64,000 nt of DNA, taken from contig NC_062252.1 of the NCBI RefSeq assembly GCF_905475465.1, positions 3,968,001-4,032,000 of the forward strand. The letters are read 5' to 3'. The stretch comes from Pieris napi (Eukaryota > Arthropoda > Insecta > Lepidoptera > Pieridae). Position numbers and translations under genes: made by a program. Positions 48,601 to 56,659 of the stretch are shown here, piece after piece. The notes under the pieces are model-generated. The model saw only the letters and a list, made by a program, of their open reading frames with translations. It was not told the DNA's origin and ran no database searches. The stretch's first letter is position 1. Each line of letters begins with the position of its first letter.

Positions 48601-51600
48601 ACTTAGAACCGGAAATTGATGATGTAGTTGTTATACAGGAGGATAATGTTCCTCCTGGTAACTGGATTATGGGTAGAATAGTTAAAAAGCATATCGGTCC
48701 CGACAATGTGACCCGGGTAGTATCGATCAAATGTAGAAGCGGAACGCTCAAAAGACCTGTATCAAAAATATGCATTTTAACTAAATAATTAGTCTATTTT
48801 TAATTGTTACTTTATTATTATAAATGTTCATTAGTCATTTAAAAGTGAAAATCAATTTATATATCAACTTACTATTGTTAACAAAAACCTTATTTGGAAA
48901 TATGTAATAAACAAAATATACAAACTATGTAATACTTACCTGTTATGTATGTTTTTAAAAATTATTATATACTGTGTTAGATGCCTGTGTACTTACTATA
49001 CTACGCTATAATATACATATATTAATAGACTATAACATGTGAATTGTTGTGTAATGCTATATCCAACTATGTATGCAGACATATTACGGTGGGCGGTTTG
49101 TCTTATTTTTATGTACAATAGTCAATAAGCCATTTAAATATGATGAAAAACAATGTCTGATGCATACTATTGTGTCTTTCGTGAAACAATTGTATTGAAC
49201 TATAGTTTGTAATTTTGTTAAGTGTTTATTTTTTCTTTTATGTTATTTCTTTTAAAGGACTGCGTCCTTTGGTGGGCGGCATGTCCAAATATGTATATAC
49301 AGTCCACTACTCTTACTTAGTTAAAATAAAAGTGTCATACGATTCGCACGTGTTATTATTGCAGTTTATTTAATTTCAAGACCCTCAATCAATTAGTGAT
49401 CAATTCTCAACTATAACTCCTTAACAGTGGTAATATTATATCCCTGTTTCACCAAAGTAATATTATGTCCGCGAAAAGATTGGTAATAGATTATTAAGAT
49501 CTAAACTTTCGTCAATCCTCCGTTATTACGTTTAATGTACGTACAGTGAAAGTAATTCTAATTAGATGACTTACTGTTAGTGATTTTCTAAACTATTTAC
49601 ACTAAATACATAACAACAATGTTTAAATCGTCGAATAGGAAAAAATTGCTATAATTTGATATATATATATGTAACATACTTAGTATCCTAGTAATATAAG
49701 CATTACCTTCTTTTATTTTTCCTGAGAAAAAATAGATTTTGCTTTTACGACTTTGTGCTTCGGGGCAAGCGACATAGCGTTCTAAAATACTACTTATATA
49801 AGTATATGATGTTATTTTATCGGTCCACAATTACTGTTATTAGTGGATCACAAAGAAGATATTTACGCTTTTCCGGTTACAAGTAATATATATTTGTATT
49901 CCCTTTTTCAGTGTTAGGGATAAATATTCTAGTTTCCGATATAATATTATCGGAAAAGGTTCCTGTGAATGGCAAGGATGTTGCTTCCGTTCCCAGTGTG
50001 ACTGATGATAGAATTGTGAACGGACAGGAAGCTGACATAAAGGATTATCCTTACCAAGTTTCGTTTATTGTGAATAACTCCTACTTTTGTGGAGGTTTCA
50101 TAGTCAGCGAAAATTATATTATGACAGCCGCACATTGTGCACAAAAGTAAGTAAGACAGTTCATGATAGAATAATTTTGCACATTGGGCTCTTAGACTAG
50201 GTGACCAGTGACTCCAGGTGGCTACTAGGATAAAAATAGTCTACATTTGCATAGTCCTATCACTGATGTACGTGAAAGTGTCAAACACTTCCGCATACTT
50301 TACGCCATACAAATCAGTGACCAAAATGTGTATTTAATTTATATTAAATTTTTGAGTGCTTAATTCATCATTTAAATATACGCATCTAATTTAAGTCTCA
50401 GGGTTAGATCTTTAACTGACAATTTAAATATTAAAACTACGCATTAAATAGTTTTTAATTAAGATAAATTATGTTTTTTATATACATTTTCCTTCTCAGC
50501 GTGGATCCAAAAACAGTAGTCCTACGAGCCGGAAGTTCGTTTCGGAAGAACGGAACCATCATTGAAATAGCAGAAGTCACTCCTTTCCCAGAATATGACG
50601 ATCCACCTTTTGACAAAGATGTAGCATTTATGAAAACTACAAAACCTATTGAATTTAGCGAAACAATGCAGCCTGTAGCTCTACCTCCCAGAAATAGGGC
50701 GGTGCGTGGAAATTCGGAAATAGTTGTCAGTGGTTGGGGAAGGACAAGGGTATGTATTTTTTTACGTACAATTTTCTTAGATTAAATATTGAATTCCATA
50801 TGTAGTGACATCATATTAACTCACACAATAATATTGTACTTGTGTGTAGTAGTTGTAACCGTTTGCCTTGTTTGTAATGTTTTCATGTTCGCTAGTCTAG
50901 ATCCAACCAATGTCTTATCGCTCGTAATAAATAATATATATTTATACATGGAATTTTTATTAAAGTAAGACAAAGGTAGGACATAACTAATATTGAGTTC
51001 ATCCATCTTACACATATAAATGAAGGGACATGTAATTTAGATACAATCAAAAATAAATAACGAAAAGGTTTGAAGTATTTTTTTGGGCAGTCGTCGAAGA
51101 GAACCGAAACAAACCTGTGTCTGAAGTCAAAACTCTGCTACGTGGAGTCTCGGACTGGGGTAGACTAAATCTAGTGCAATTTAATCCCAAGAAGATACAA
51201 GTTTGGACATTTTTCGCTAAAAATCACCCTTTGTCGCTACTCATCTCTTCGAAGACACTCTCTATAGCAGCTAGCATCAGAATACTGGGCGTTGACTTAG
51301 CGAATGATGTGCAGTTTCGCAGTCATTTGTAAGGAGTGGCTAAGTAAGCCTCTAAGAAGCTTGGTGTACTCAGCAAGGCGAGACGGTACTTCACTCCGGG
51401 CCACCATTTTTTAAAGCGCAAATTCAGCCTGCACATGGAGTACTGTTCTCACCTCTGCGCGGAAGCTCCCGAGTCGTTTCTTAAGGCAGTTTTGGTCGCG
51501 CACCACCATCATGTGGAACCTGCCCACTATTTCGGAACCAATTCGTCTTAGGGTCCTTCAAGAAAAGAGCGTACCAATTCTTAAAAGGCCGGCAACGCAC

Positions 51601-52962
51601 GTGCGAGCCTTCTGGCAGTGAGTGGGCGGTAGTATCACAAAACGTCGGGTGAGCCTACAGCCCGTTTGCCTCCTGTTACATAAAAAAAACAGACAATCAT
51701 AATATATTACATTTGTAAACCACTGTGGTTTGTAGTAATTTTACAAAAAATAAAAATTAATTAAAGGCGCTCACATACCTACCGTCTCTATGTTTTGAAT
51801 TTGAATGTATTTGTTACAGCAAGGTGCATCATCCATCCCAGATCGTCTTATGTCCGTGAAATTGCCTGTAGTGAACTATTATCAATGTTTTCTTGTCTAC
51901 CCCACTGTACTCACTACGAATATGTTCTGTGCCGGGAACTTTTTCTTGGGAGGGGAAAGTACTTGTCAGGTATTAATAGAGTATTTATGTTTGGGTGTAA
52001 TTATACGTTAATCACTCACAAATTTTGAAATAAGAACAGAAATGTGTCTAACAAACCGATTAACCTCTGTGCTAAACAATTTATTAATTATTTATATTTT
52101 ATCATTCGTAAATTCAGCCGCAGTTCTTAATAGGTGCACTTTCATAGACACATTAGTTATTACCCTATCGCATGCATGCCTCTCTCTATGAAATCAAATT
52201 AATCAAATTATTTCCAAGGTCAATCAGCAAATAAATCATAAATAGCCACGCTGATCGCGGTACGACCAGTCACCACCGGCCAGCTAATTTAGAGTGAGCG
52301 CGAGATACAATCTCCAACATCTAATTTTTTTGAAGCTATACTTCTTTAGGCGCGTCATGAAAAATTTATGAGAGTGAAATTTTACGATGCGCGCGCACCG
52401 CGACACAAAATTAACAGAATGAAGTTGCCCACGGAAGATGCTACGGCATTGGAAATAATTTAAAAACAACATTCGAATAATAATAGAATTTATGTTAGGT
52501 ACACTTAATGTAAGAGAATAATAATAAATATTTATTTATTTAATTTTTCAAAAGTAAACTGAACTTTATTGATTCTCTTTCCAGTCTTTGATTATTTAAT
52601 TGTAATTAATTATTTGCATGCAATCAAAAACTATTTTTAATAATACCAAAGAAGTATAACTTCTTACGCGCGTACATAAGTACACGCACCCTTTTTTATT
52701 CGGAACACTCAGACCGAATCTCTATCTAACATCCAGATAAATCATCCGAAATGTTTATATCAGACACGGCAGATTGAATTAATATTAATAAAATTTTCCG
52801 TGTTTCTAGGGTGATTCAGGTGGTGCTGCTGTTCAAGATGGCATGGCTGTTGGTATTGTGTCCTTTGGCCGAGGCTGTGGACAGGCGCTTTCACCATCAG
52901 CGTTCGCTAATATTGCCTCGCCTCTACTGAGAGACTGGATAACTGAGAATACTGGATTATAA
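42583..52962 (+). CDS. Secreted chymotrypsin-like serine protease, five exons
   Basis: Exons 42583-42631, 49912-50146, 50500-50749, 51820-51969, 52810-52962: 837 nt, 278 codons plus stop, in phase at every GT/AG junction. Order: signal peptide (1-16), pro-region to Arg50, mature start IVNG at 51-54, His91 (TAAHC), Asp135 (DKDVAF), Ser231 (GDSGG). The six core cysteines of the three usual disulfides are present (76, 92, the YYQC/MFC pair, 227, GCG). The S1 base residue, six before the catalytic Ser, is Ser225 (STCQGDSGG) instead of the trypsin Asp, which predicts chymotrypsin-like cleavage after large hydrophobic residues. Known members are midgut digestive or haemolymph S1 proteases. Length is normal and nothing is broken. 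Intron 1 contains a BEL/Pao element. Substrate preference is inferred from one pocket position. Confidence 0.9.
43028..43126 (-). repeat. Left part of the repeat split by BEL
   Basis: Matches the complement of 6020-6112 ('ctaccaaataatcatt', 'taatgcgacag'). The right part resumes at 49427. Shows BEL landed inside a pre-existing repeat in intron 1. Confidence 0.7.
43127..43271 (+). repeat. BEL 5' LTR
   Basis: 145 bp, TGTCC...TTAACA. Contains AATAAA within 'gttaaaataaaagtg'. Short for a BEL LTR but the same length as the 3' copy. Confidence 0.92.
43274..43292 (+). other. Candidate BEL primer binding site
   Basis: TGGTCCAAAATCGAACCGG begins two bases after the LTR and starts with TGG, the complement of a tRNA 3' CCA. 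GAACC is the complement of a GGTTC T-arm motif, but spacing to CCA is shorter than in a full tRNA 3' end. The tRNA was not identified. Confidence 0.4.
43571..45007 (+). CDS. BEL Gag and start of protease, ends at TAG
   Basis: 478 codons from the ATG at 43571. N-terminal coiled-coil-like region (about 1-70), then the DUF1759-type Gag block (PKFGGKYEEWTTFYDLF and following, about 130-270), then Cys/His knuckles (CVLCSGKHYIYYC, CFNCLAPSH, CRKCGRRHH, about 337-400). It enters the aspartic protease at A-L-L-D-Q-G, where TAG (45005-45007) replaces the residue after Gly of the active-site triad region. The frame continues unchanged downstream, so this is a single nonsense codon, not a frameshift. 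A programmed stop is conceivable but BEL elements normally use one continuous Gag-Pol frame. Confidence 0.88.
   Translation: MEGLFEYQFKLLETLRSAEKNYRKSPKDRIKISYIETRLEVLEQLWRDFKEGHKSLILKISKEEEKESTYFKGNFSDIFDELYIQYKSTMKEDFQNLTKQSPLSHTSIAGGDEQRSLNDIKLPSIQIPKFGGKYEEWTTFYDLFCSLIHNNKSLTPVQKLHYLKSNLSGDPELLIRNFSTTDANYDEAWNQLVKRYNNKRLNCYAILRTLFSQKVISTETSSSIKQLVDTTSVCLKTLQNLGVKTDTWDMIINYLVISKMDNESIKRWEQQLSLSNTELPTWAELRDFLEARFRSLEMIDSHRVKSPYPKPVATPIAKPKSFHSGIHNDVNKQEVKCVLCSGKHYIYYCKQFADMSTKEKQEFVQQNKLCFNCLAPSHSVIRCRQPTCCRKCGRRHHSLLHYERDRNTVTTSEGESTLTGTMTEQTKGKLNSITNDVHFVTNFSKENCQNSVLLATAEVLVESRNGCKHIIRALLDQG
45008..48190 (+). CDS. BEL Pol: protease, RT, RNase H, integrase (interrupted)
   Basis: Same frame as Gag, open from the codon after TAG; first Met at 45077. 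Order: rest of the protease (…ASFIT; DILLGADVYSNI), reverse transcriptase with R-I-V-F-D-A-S, DIIKMY and the catalytic YVDD (46232-46243), RNase H with FADASQTAYGAAVY and WTDSTI, an HHCC-like zinc domain before the integrase, integrase core Asp in VGVDYAGPI and Asp in YSDNGTNF. A stop at 48188-48190 lies in an AT dinucleotide run (48176-48189), a classic site for an indel; integrase resumes in another frame. Confidence 0.92.
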   Translation, partial: QASFITEATVQLLNLSRRSVSGWVSGVGEGQMRIKYMVSLKVKSRHDPKTIIRVNAYVLRSVTTLLPTTKLSAPEWSDLESLELADSAFKTPGKIDILLGADVYSNIILDGIIKHPRGNLLAQRTCLGWVLSGKLPQETGSSDTNVASLHVQLKDDEMLKKFWEIQNEPNTIEKRLSKEEEFCEHFYDSTTIRDEEGRFVVKLPFKTGNPQCRQGNLKEIAAKRFKILERKLLKNQKLKEEYHKVINEYINLNHMVEIIHAEIDSPTAVYLPHHAVLREDKETTKLRIVFDASCKGVNNVSLNDDLHIGPKLQQDLRYILVRWRLYKICLTADIIKMYRMVRVSEDDTNYQRVLWRFNPSEPIKHYKLLRLTFGTACAPYLAVKSLQRLADDEQSKFPVAAHITKRDYYVDDLMTSCETVADAINIYNDMSKLMNLGGFELQKWSSNSKNVLKYIGENKRDDHELPLKVNNLVKVLGVSWNRDIDKFEYTLNVPIVKEPITKRQILSEVAKLYDPLGWIAPVVVIAKLIIQKLWLTGLDWDSTITGDLLKEWLQFRENLIHIKCINIPRWLRYSSTSKAELHVFADASQTAYGAAVYMRVIEGNEVYVNLISAKTKVAPITKQISIPRLELCGAVLAAKLISEISQVLNISNEYLHAWTDSTIVLAWLRGGPSRWNTFVSNRVSDILNILNYEQWGHVTSEMNPADCASRGLQALDLSNHLLWWNGPAWLSLLDVNLSMVDIEDTQEEEKIKSLTALCTSEEEFIWSKFSNLNKLLRVISYCRRWLNLKSTKDKRRCYTSYISTKEINESLDICIKQVQGFEFKDEMKQLKTLGYVSKRSKLRSLTPIIDENGILRVSGRIQQSHVEYDTQHPIILPAKNYLSRLIIMDAHQKTMHGGPQLMINYLRTKYWILRAKDQTKKCYRECVTCIRYSKCKSSQLMGQLPEVRVTPNRPFKSVGVDYAGPINIRFSPGRGAKSFKGYICLFICMATRAIHLEAVTDMTSKAFIAAFRRFTARRGHCQDIYSDNGTNFVGAEKQLTTMFNSAKSSVPSEIAEIIYI
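48191..48788 (+). pseudogene. BEL integrase C-terminus, out of frame
   Basis: From about 48208 the sequence WHFIPP and FGGLWEAG (with the third catalytic residue, Glu) is read in a different frame from Pol. A second one-base shift near 48273-48276 then moves it into the frame that encodes TQIEACLNSRPL, the C-terminal integrase domain, ending with a stop at 48786-48788. Both shifts lie in simple AT or A runs. As sequenced, the D-D-E triad cannot be made as one protein. Confidence 0.85.
48789..49281 (+). other. BEL 3' non-coding region
   Basis: AT-rich untranslated part between the end of pol and the 3' LTR. It ends in the purine-rich GGTGGGCGGCA (49271-49281) just before the LTR, the probable polypurine tract. 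Confidence 0.6.
49282..49426 (+). repeat. BEL 3' LTR
   Basis: Identical, as far as I can read, to 43127-43271. Confidence 0.92.
49427..49785 (-). repeat. Right part of the repeat split by BEL
   Basis: Reverse-complement match to about 5600-6020 ('ctgtttcacc', 'cgcgaaaag', 'agcattaccttcttttattt', 'gcaagcgacata'). With 43028-43126 it reconstructs the pre-insertion target. Confidence 0.7.
49912..50146 (+). CDS. Protease exon 2 (propeptide, IVNG, His91)
   Basis: Residues 17-94 plus two bases. CAG acceptor after a T-rich tract. Contains the activation site R50|IVNG, the FCGG cysteine and TAAHC. GTAAGT donor. Confidence 0.92.
50500..50749 (+). CDS. Protease exon 3 (Asp135)
   Basis: First base completes Asn95; ends phase 0 at GRTR before GTATGT. 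Contains VVLRAGSS and the catalytic Asp in FDKDVAF, then VVSGWGRT. Confidence 0.92.
51095..51690 (+). mobile_element. Jockey-type LINE 3' end in protease intron 3
   Basis: Sense orientation. Frames encode Q-F-N-P-K-K, I-L-G-V-D-L, then F-R-S-H-L, H-M-E-Y-C-S-H and related blocks of the Jockey reverse transcriptase C-terminus, broken by stops and shifts. It ends with 'aaaggccggcaacgcacg', 'tgagcctacagcccgtttgc' and 'ttacataaaaaaa', the 3' terminus repeated in inverted form at 39465 and 42090. Confidence 0.8.
51820..51969 (+). CDS. Protease exon 4 (S1-pocket Ser225)
   Basis: Residues 179-228, phase 0 both ends. LPVVNYYQC and NMFCAG give one disulfide; it ends E-S-T-C-Q, placing Ser at the specificity position. 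Confidence 0.92.
52325..52700. repeat. GAAG...CTTC-ended MITE in protease intron 4
   Basis: Left end 'tttgaagctatacttcttta' and right end 'aaagaagtataacttcttac', with 'gcgcgcaccgcg' inside and 'gtacacgcacc' just beyond. Diverged member of the family at 24186. Confidence 0.6.
52810..52962 (+). CDS. Protease exon 5 (Ser231, stop)
   Basis: Starts GDSGGAA with catalytic Ser231, then VGIVSFGRGCGQ and LLRDWI, ending TAA at 52960-52962. Confidence 0.93.
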   Translation, partial: GDSGGAAVQDGMAVGIVSFGRGCGQALSPSAFANIASPLLRDWITENTGL

Positions 52963-53251
52963 ACGCAATTATTATTATGAAAAATAATTCTTAGATTGAC
53001 GTATTTGTGTACGTCAATTCTTTTATTCGTTTCCTCATTAGCGTTATTAGGTAACGTTAGTAGGTTTTTTATAGATAGTTAAGTTTACAGTAGTAGTTGT
53101 CTAAGTATTCAGTTACTAGATTTTAGTTTTAGATTTAAAAATATCTTTAAATTATTTATTTTCATACATAAATAATTTGATTGACTCTCCCAATAGAATT
53201 TAGTCATCTTTGTAAATGTAAGCTTTTTTCCTATATACTTGATTATAATAT

Positions 53252-53257
53252 AATAAA
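53252..53257 (+). terminator. Protease poly(A) signal
   Basis: AATAAA about 290 nt after the stop codon, followed by further overlapping AATAAA copies to 53267. Confidence 0.55.
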
Positions 53258-53267
53258 ATAAAATAAA

Positions 53268-55760
53268 TATATCTGGCTTAATTGTTTTTATTCCTAGTTA
53301 CGTTTTGGTGCTACTGGGGCCGAAGCAAAAGAGGATAGTTGAATGATCGAAGTACGGTGGCCTTTGTAGTTATAAGTAAGCAGAAGTACTTGAAACACCT
53401 CCGCCTCACAGTGTTCGTGGTTTATAATAATTTGTTTAGTAGCGACACCTACAATCTATATGATCTACTCCTATGCTTGCGATGACGTCATACCCGGAAA
53501 CGCGCTAAGAAAGTTACTCCAACCGCAAAGTCTATTTACAACTACTTCAGCCATTTGGTCCTACGAGCCAGTCAGTGGATATACTGGTCTAGGATACTCG
53601 CAGAAGAGCAGTACCTTCCCTGCACTACATATTGATTACTTGACATTGTTTTTAAAGAATATGTAATAAATATTCATTAGAATTTCGGGTCTGAAACACA
53701 TGTTATACCTTCGACTTAGGTAGGCAAATGTTACCTGCGTAAGTGCGTACATAGAGAGTCAGTATGATTCTGAATACCTTTGTCTTTCTAAATTAAATTG
53801 TATCTGGTCACAACTGCAATTTGTGCAAAATTTATTTGTATCTCATGTGATAATGCTATAACAACAATCATGAAATTAACACTGTTCTGCATTAGGGATG
53901 AAAATTAATCCTTTGATAATTGTTTGAATTTAATCCATTGAATAATGGTTATTGTTAAGGGCCAAACTACACTTGCGATTAACAAATGTAACACATAGTA
54001 TTAATAGAGTAAAAAATGTACCCAGTAAATTAATAACAAAGTTATAAAAATTTAGTTAGTCCTGACTAATTTTTCAACGTAAAAGAAGTGCCGTAAAATA
54101 ATTTCTAAATAGGAACAAAAATACTTTGCAACATGCGTGACCTATTAATGTATGAGGCTCTAGCGGATAAAGAAAAGCATAGGAACTCGTCAATATAAAA
54201 TGTAACTACAGTTTATATATAATATTGATATATTATTGATATAAAGCCTTTCTCCTGGCAATAGATACAGTATCTTCTTTCGTAAGGAATTCCGAATATT
54301 TAAAAAAAACTAACATTTCTATTACTAGGAAAATATTGCATTACGCTGAATTCAACGTTATAATAATATAATACTATTTATGTTCACTTGACATAAAACT
54401 TTAGTGACATAAGAATGCGATTTTAAAGTCTCTCGAGTCTGCAATGTTCGAACTTGTATAACAATGTAGGTATTCAATAACAGAACGTGCAATTTATTAT
54501 TTACGTACATTTCAATAAGATATTAATATATAATTTATAAGAGCATTGTGCATGTGTTTCAACTATCTCTTGTTATTTATATACTACTAGATTCCGCCAG
54601 GAGCTTCACCTGGACCTTATGTATTTTGGCAAGATTTTTTACGACTATGTTTATTACATTTCAGTCAATATGCATAAAACGAATGAAATTTGCGTTTTGT
54701 TGTTTAAGGGTGTTACTATTAATAATACAAAAACCGTATAAAATATGTTTAGTAGTTTTTGGATTTATCGCGTTCATACAGACACAGCAGACTTTATTTT
54801 TGATGTCAAACTAACATCTTTATCCTTAGTAAGATTTACAAATGACGCTGAAAATGTATTAGATTTTGGCTTACGGAAGTTCCCGTCTCGTTTCTGAATC
54901 TTACCCAAAGCTACTGCCGTCTTAATTTTATGTAAGCAGATGTGTGTACTGTACTATTATAATCCCTATCTATGCATATGTTTGACTACAAAAACGTACC
55001 ACAACATCGAAACATAATGACTTTAAGTGGTCATAGAAAAATGTATGTTTCGGAATGAATCTCATAAATCAAGGCTAGCTATTAACGATGTTTCCGTCCG
55101 CCACTACAATTTAAGATAATATGTTTTAAAGCCACAATCACGAAAACATATGTCGTTAAAAATGACTACGTTAAATTAACGAGTGGTCATCTTGTAAATT
55201 TAAAAACAATTTCCTGTCATTTTGATACATGTTTTTAACATTTGCTATCATAATTTAAATTCGTGATTATTGGATGAGTCCCAGGCAGAACAGATCTTCT
55301 TATCGCCTTTTTTAAAAAAATAGGAGAAAAACAGGCTACGGTACATCACAGATATCTATTATATTCAAGATATTCCTAGAAACGGTAATAATAACAAACG
55401 GAAATGTTATTATTGTAGGCATCGAGTGTTATTATTGTAGTTTTCGAGGACGTTGCTGCGGTTGCAATCATAATCGTAATAATCCACTTGATCCTTTGGA
55501 AGCTCAAATCAGCGTAACATTCCGATGCTATTACATTTCGATGCTCTATTCATTCCAATTTCCAATCAAAATAATTTGGCGTTTTAACGAGAAATGAGAA
55601 TAATTTTAGCTTTGCAATAAACATATTTATTTTTTGGACGTTTGTGCAGTTTCTGGGTTAAGATGGCAATGACGTTGTATTTATATGAAAAACCATTAAC
55701 TTTTACGTATACTTTACGTTTTCTATCACGTAGTAAGATTAGTGACGAGTGTAAATCTCA
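53268..55760. other. Intergenic, no gene seen
   Basis: AT-rich spacer between the protease and PAT genes, which converge. 53466-53600 resembles 20459-20640 and may be an old repeat. The 88-residue frame at 54548-54814 is hydrophobic chance-like sequence overlapping a repeat end. Confidence 0.4.
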
Positions 55761-56104
55761 TTTTTGAAGTGAAAAATTCTTTATTGTTGTTAATTTTTTT
55801 GGAATGGGTAAAAAATTTTAAAATCGCGTCAGCACACGTGACCTGATCGAAAATTCGTAAGACGGATGTAGAGTAGACAGCTGGCACGGCGTATTTAATG
55901 TAATATAAATTTTCATGTTTGTGTACGATAGCGCAATAAATAAATATTGTATTCTACCACATAAATGATAGTACTTTTATACTGATAATTAAAGCAATTC
56001 GTGCAAAATTATTCCTTAACCATTTCAAAATACCAAAAATGCACAACGTTAATATTCAAGTTTTCAATTCTGCCGGCACTCACGGAGTGCAACCCGACGT
56101 TTTT
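55761..56104 (+). repeat. 347-bp repeat, copy 2
   Basis: Same orientation and order as 36147-36493. AATAAA on the minus strand at its right edge (56102-56107) could serve the PAT gene. Confidence 0.85.
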
Positions 56105-56420
56105 ATTAAATTTTTTAATAATCCATTCTTGTTATACCATTATTAATAAATACAAATACTTGCTCGTACGGTAAAGGATGATTGCATGTATAATGGTAAG
56201 ATCCTGAATCGAGATTCCAGGTAAGTATGGCTTCCGTATGACTAAAACGTATTAGTGTTATACACAAGGTGTCATACTTAGCTTTAAGTCGCGACTGAAT
56301 CTTACGATTAAACCCAAAAGCCGGACGCTTCACCTACTTGCCACGACATCAATAAATGAAAAATACATTACATTAATTAATACTTTAATATTTACACCTA
56401 ACAATAAATAAGTCTTAATA

Positions 56421-56659
56421 TCACAAGCTGTCTATCATAGTTTTAATAGAGAAAGTCACACCAGAGACCATAGCTATCAGAGATATAACAACTATTATGG
56501 CATTTTTTATCAGCACTATTTTGTAAGGGCCGAGGTCCTTGCCCCATCGCCAGACGGTTTCAGTTATGGCAGGCAGCGACAGGCCAAGACAGGACAAACA
56601 GATGGCACCTACTAACTCCATGAAAAGCTCCAGTCTTGGTATTGCACAGGCCAGGCCAA
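56421..56659 (-). CDS. PAT last exon
   Basis: First two bases complete Val. Reads IPRLELFMELVGAICLS and two transmembrane helices, ending MIDSL and TGA (56423-56421). Confidence 0.9.

Larger units (their letters stand above)
43123..49430 (+). mobile_element. BEL/Pao LTR retrotransposon, nearly intact
   Basis: Element 43127-49426 with 145-bp LTRs (43127-43271, 49282-49426) that I read as identical, starting TG and ending CA. The direct repeat GTGG flanks it (43123-43126, 49427-49430). Gag and Pol are on the + strand in BEL/Pao order: Gag with zinc knuckles, aspartic protease, reverse transcriptase, RNase H, integrase. There is no env-like ORF. It sits in sense orientation in intron 1 of the protease gene. 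LTR identity implies very recent insertion, yet the coding region has one in-frame TAG and two frameshifts. Confidence 0.93.

Noticed and set aside
43127..49426. BEL as an endogenous retrovirus with envelope
   Set aside because: No env-like ORF between pol and the 3' LTR; only about 490 bp of AT-rich non-coding sequence.
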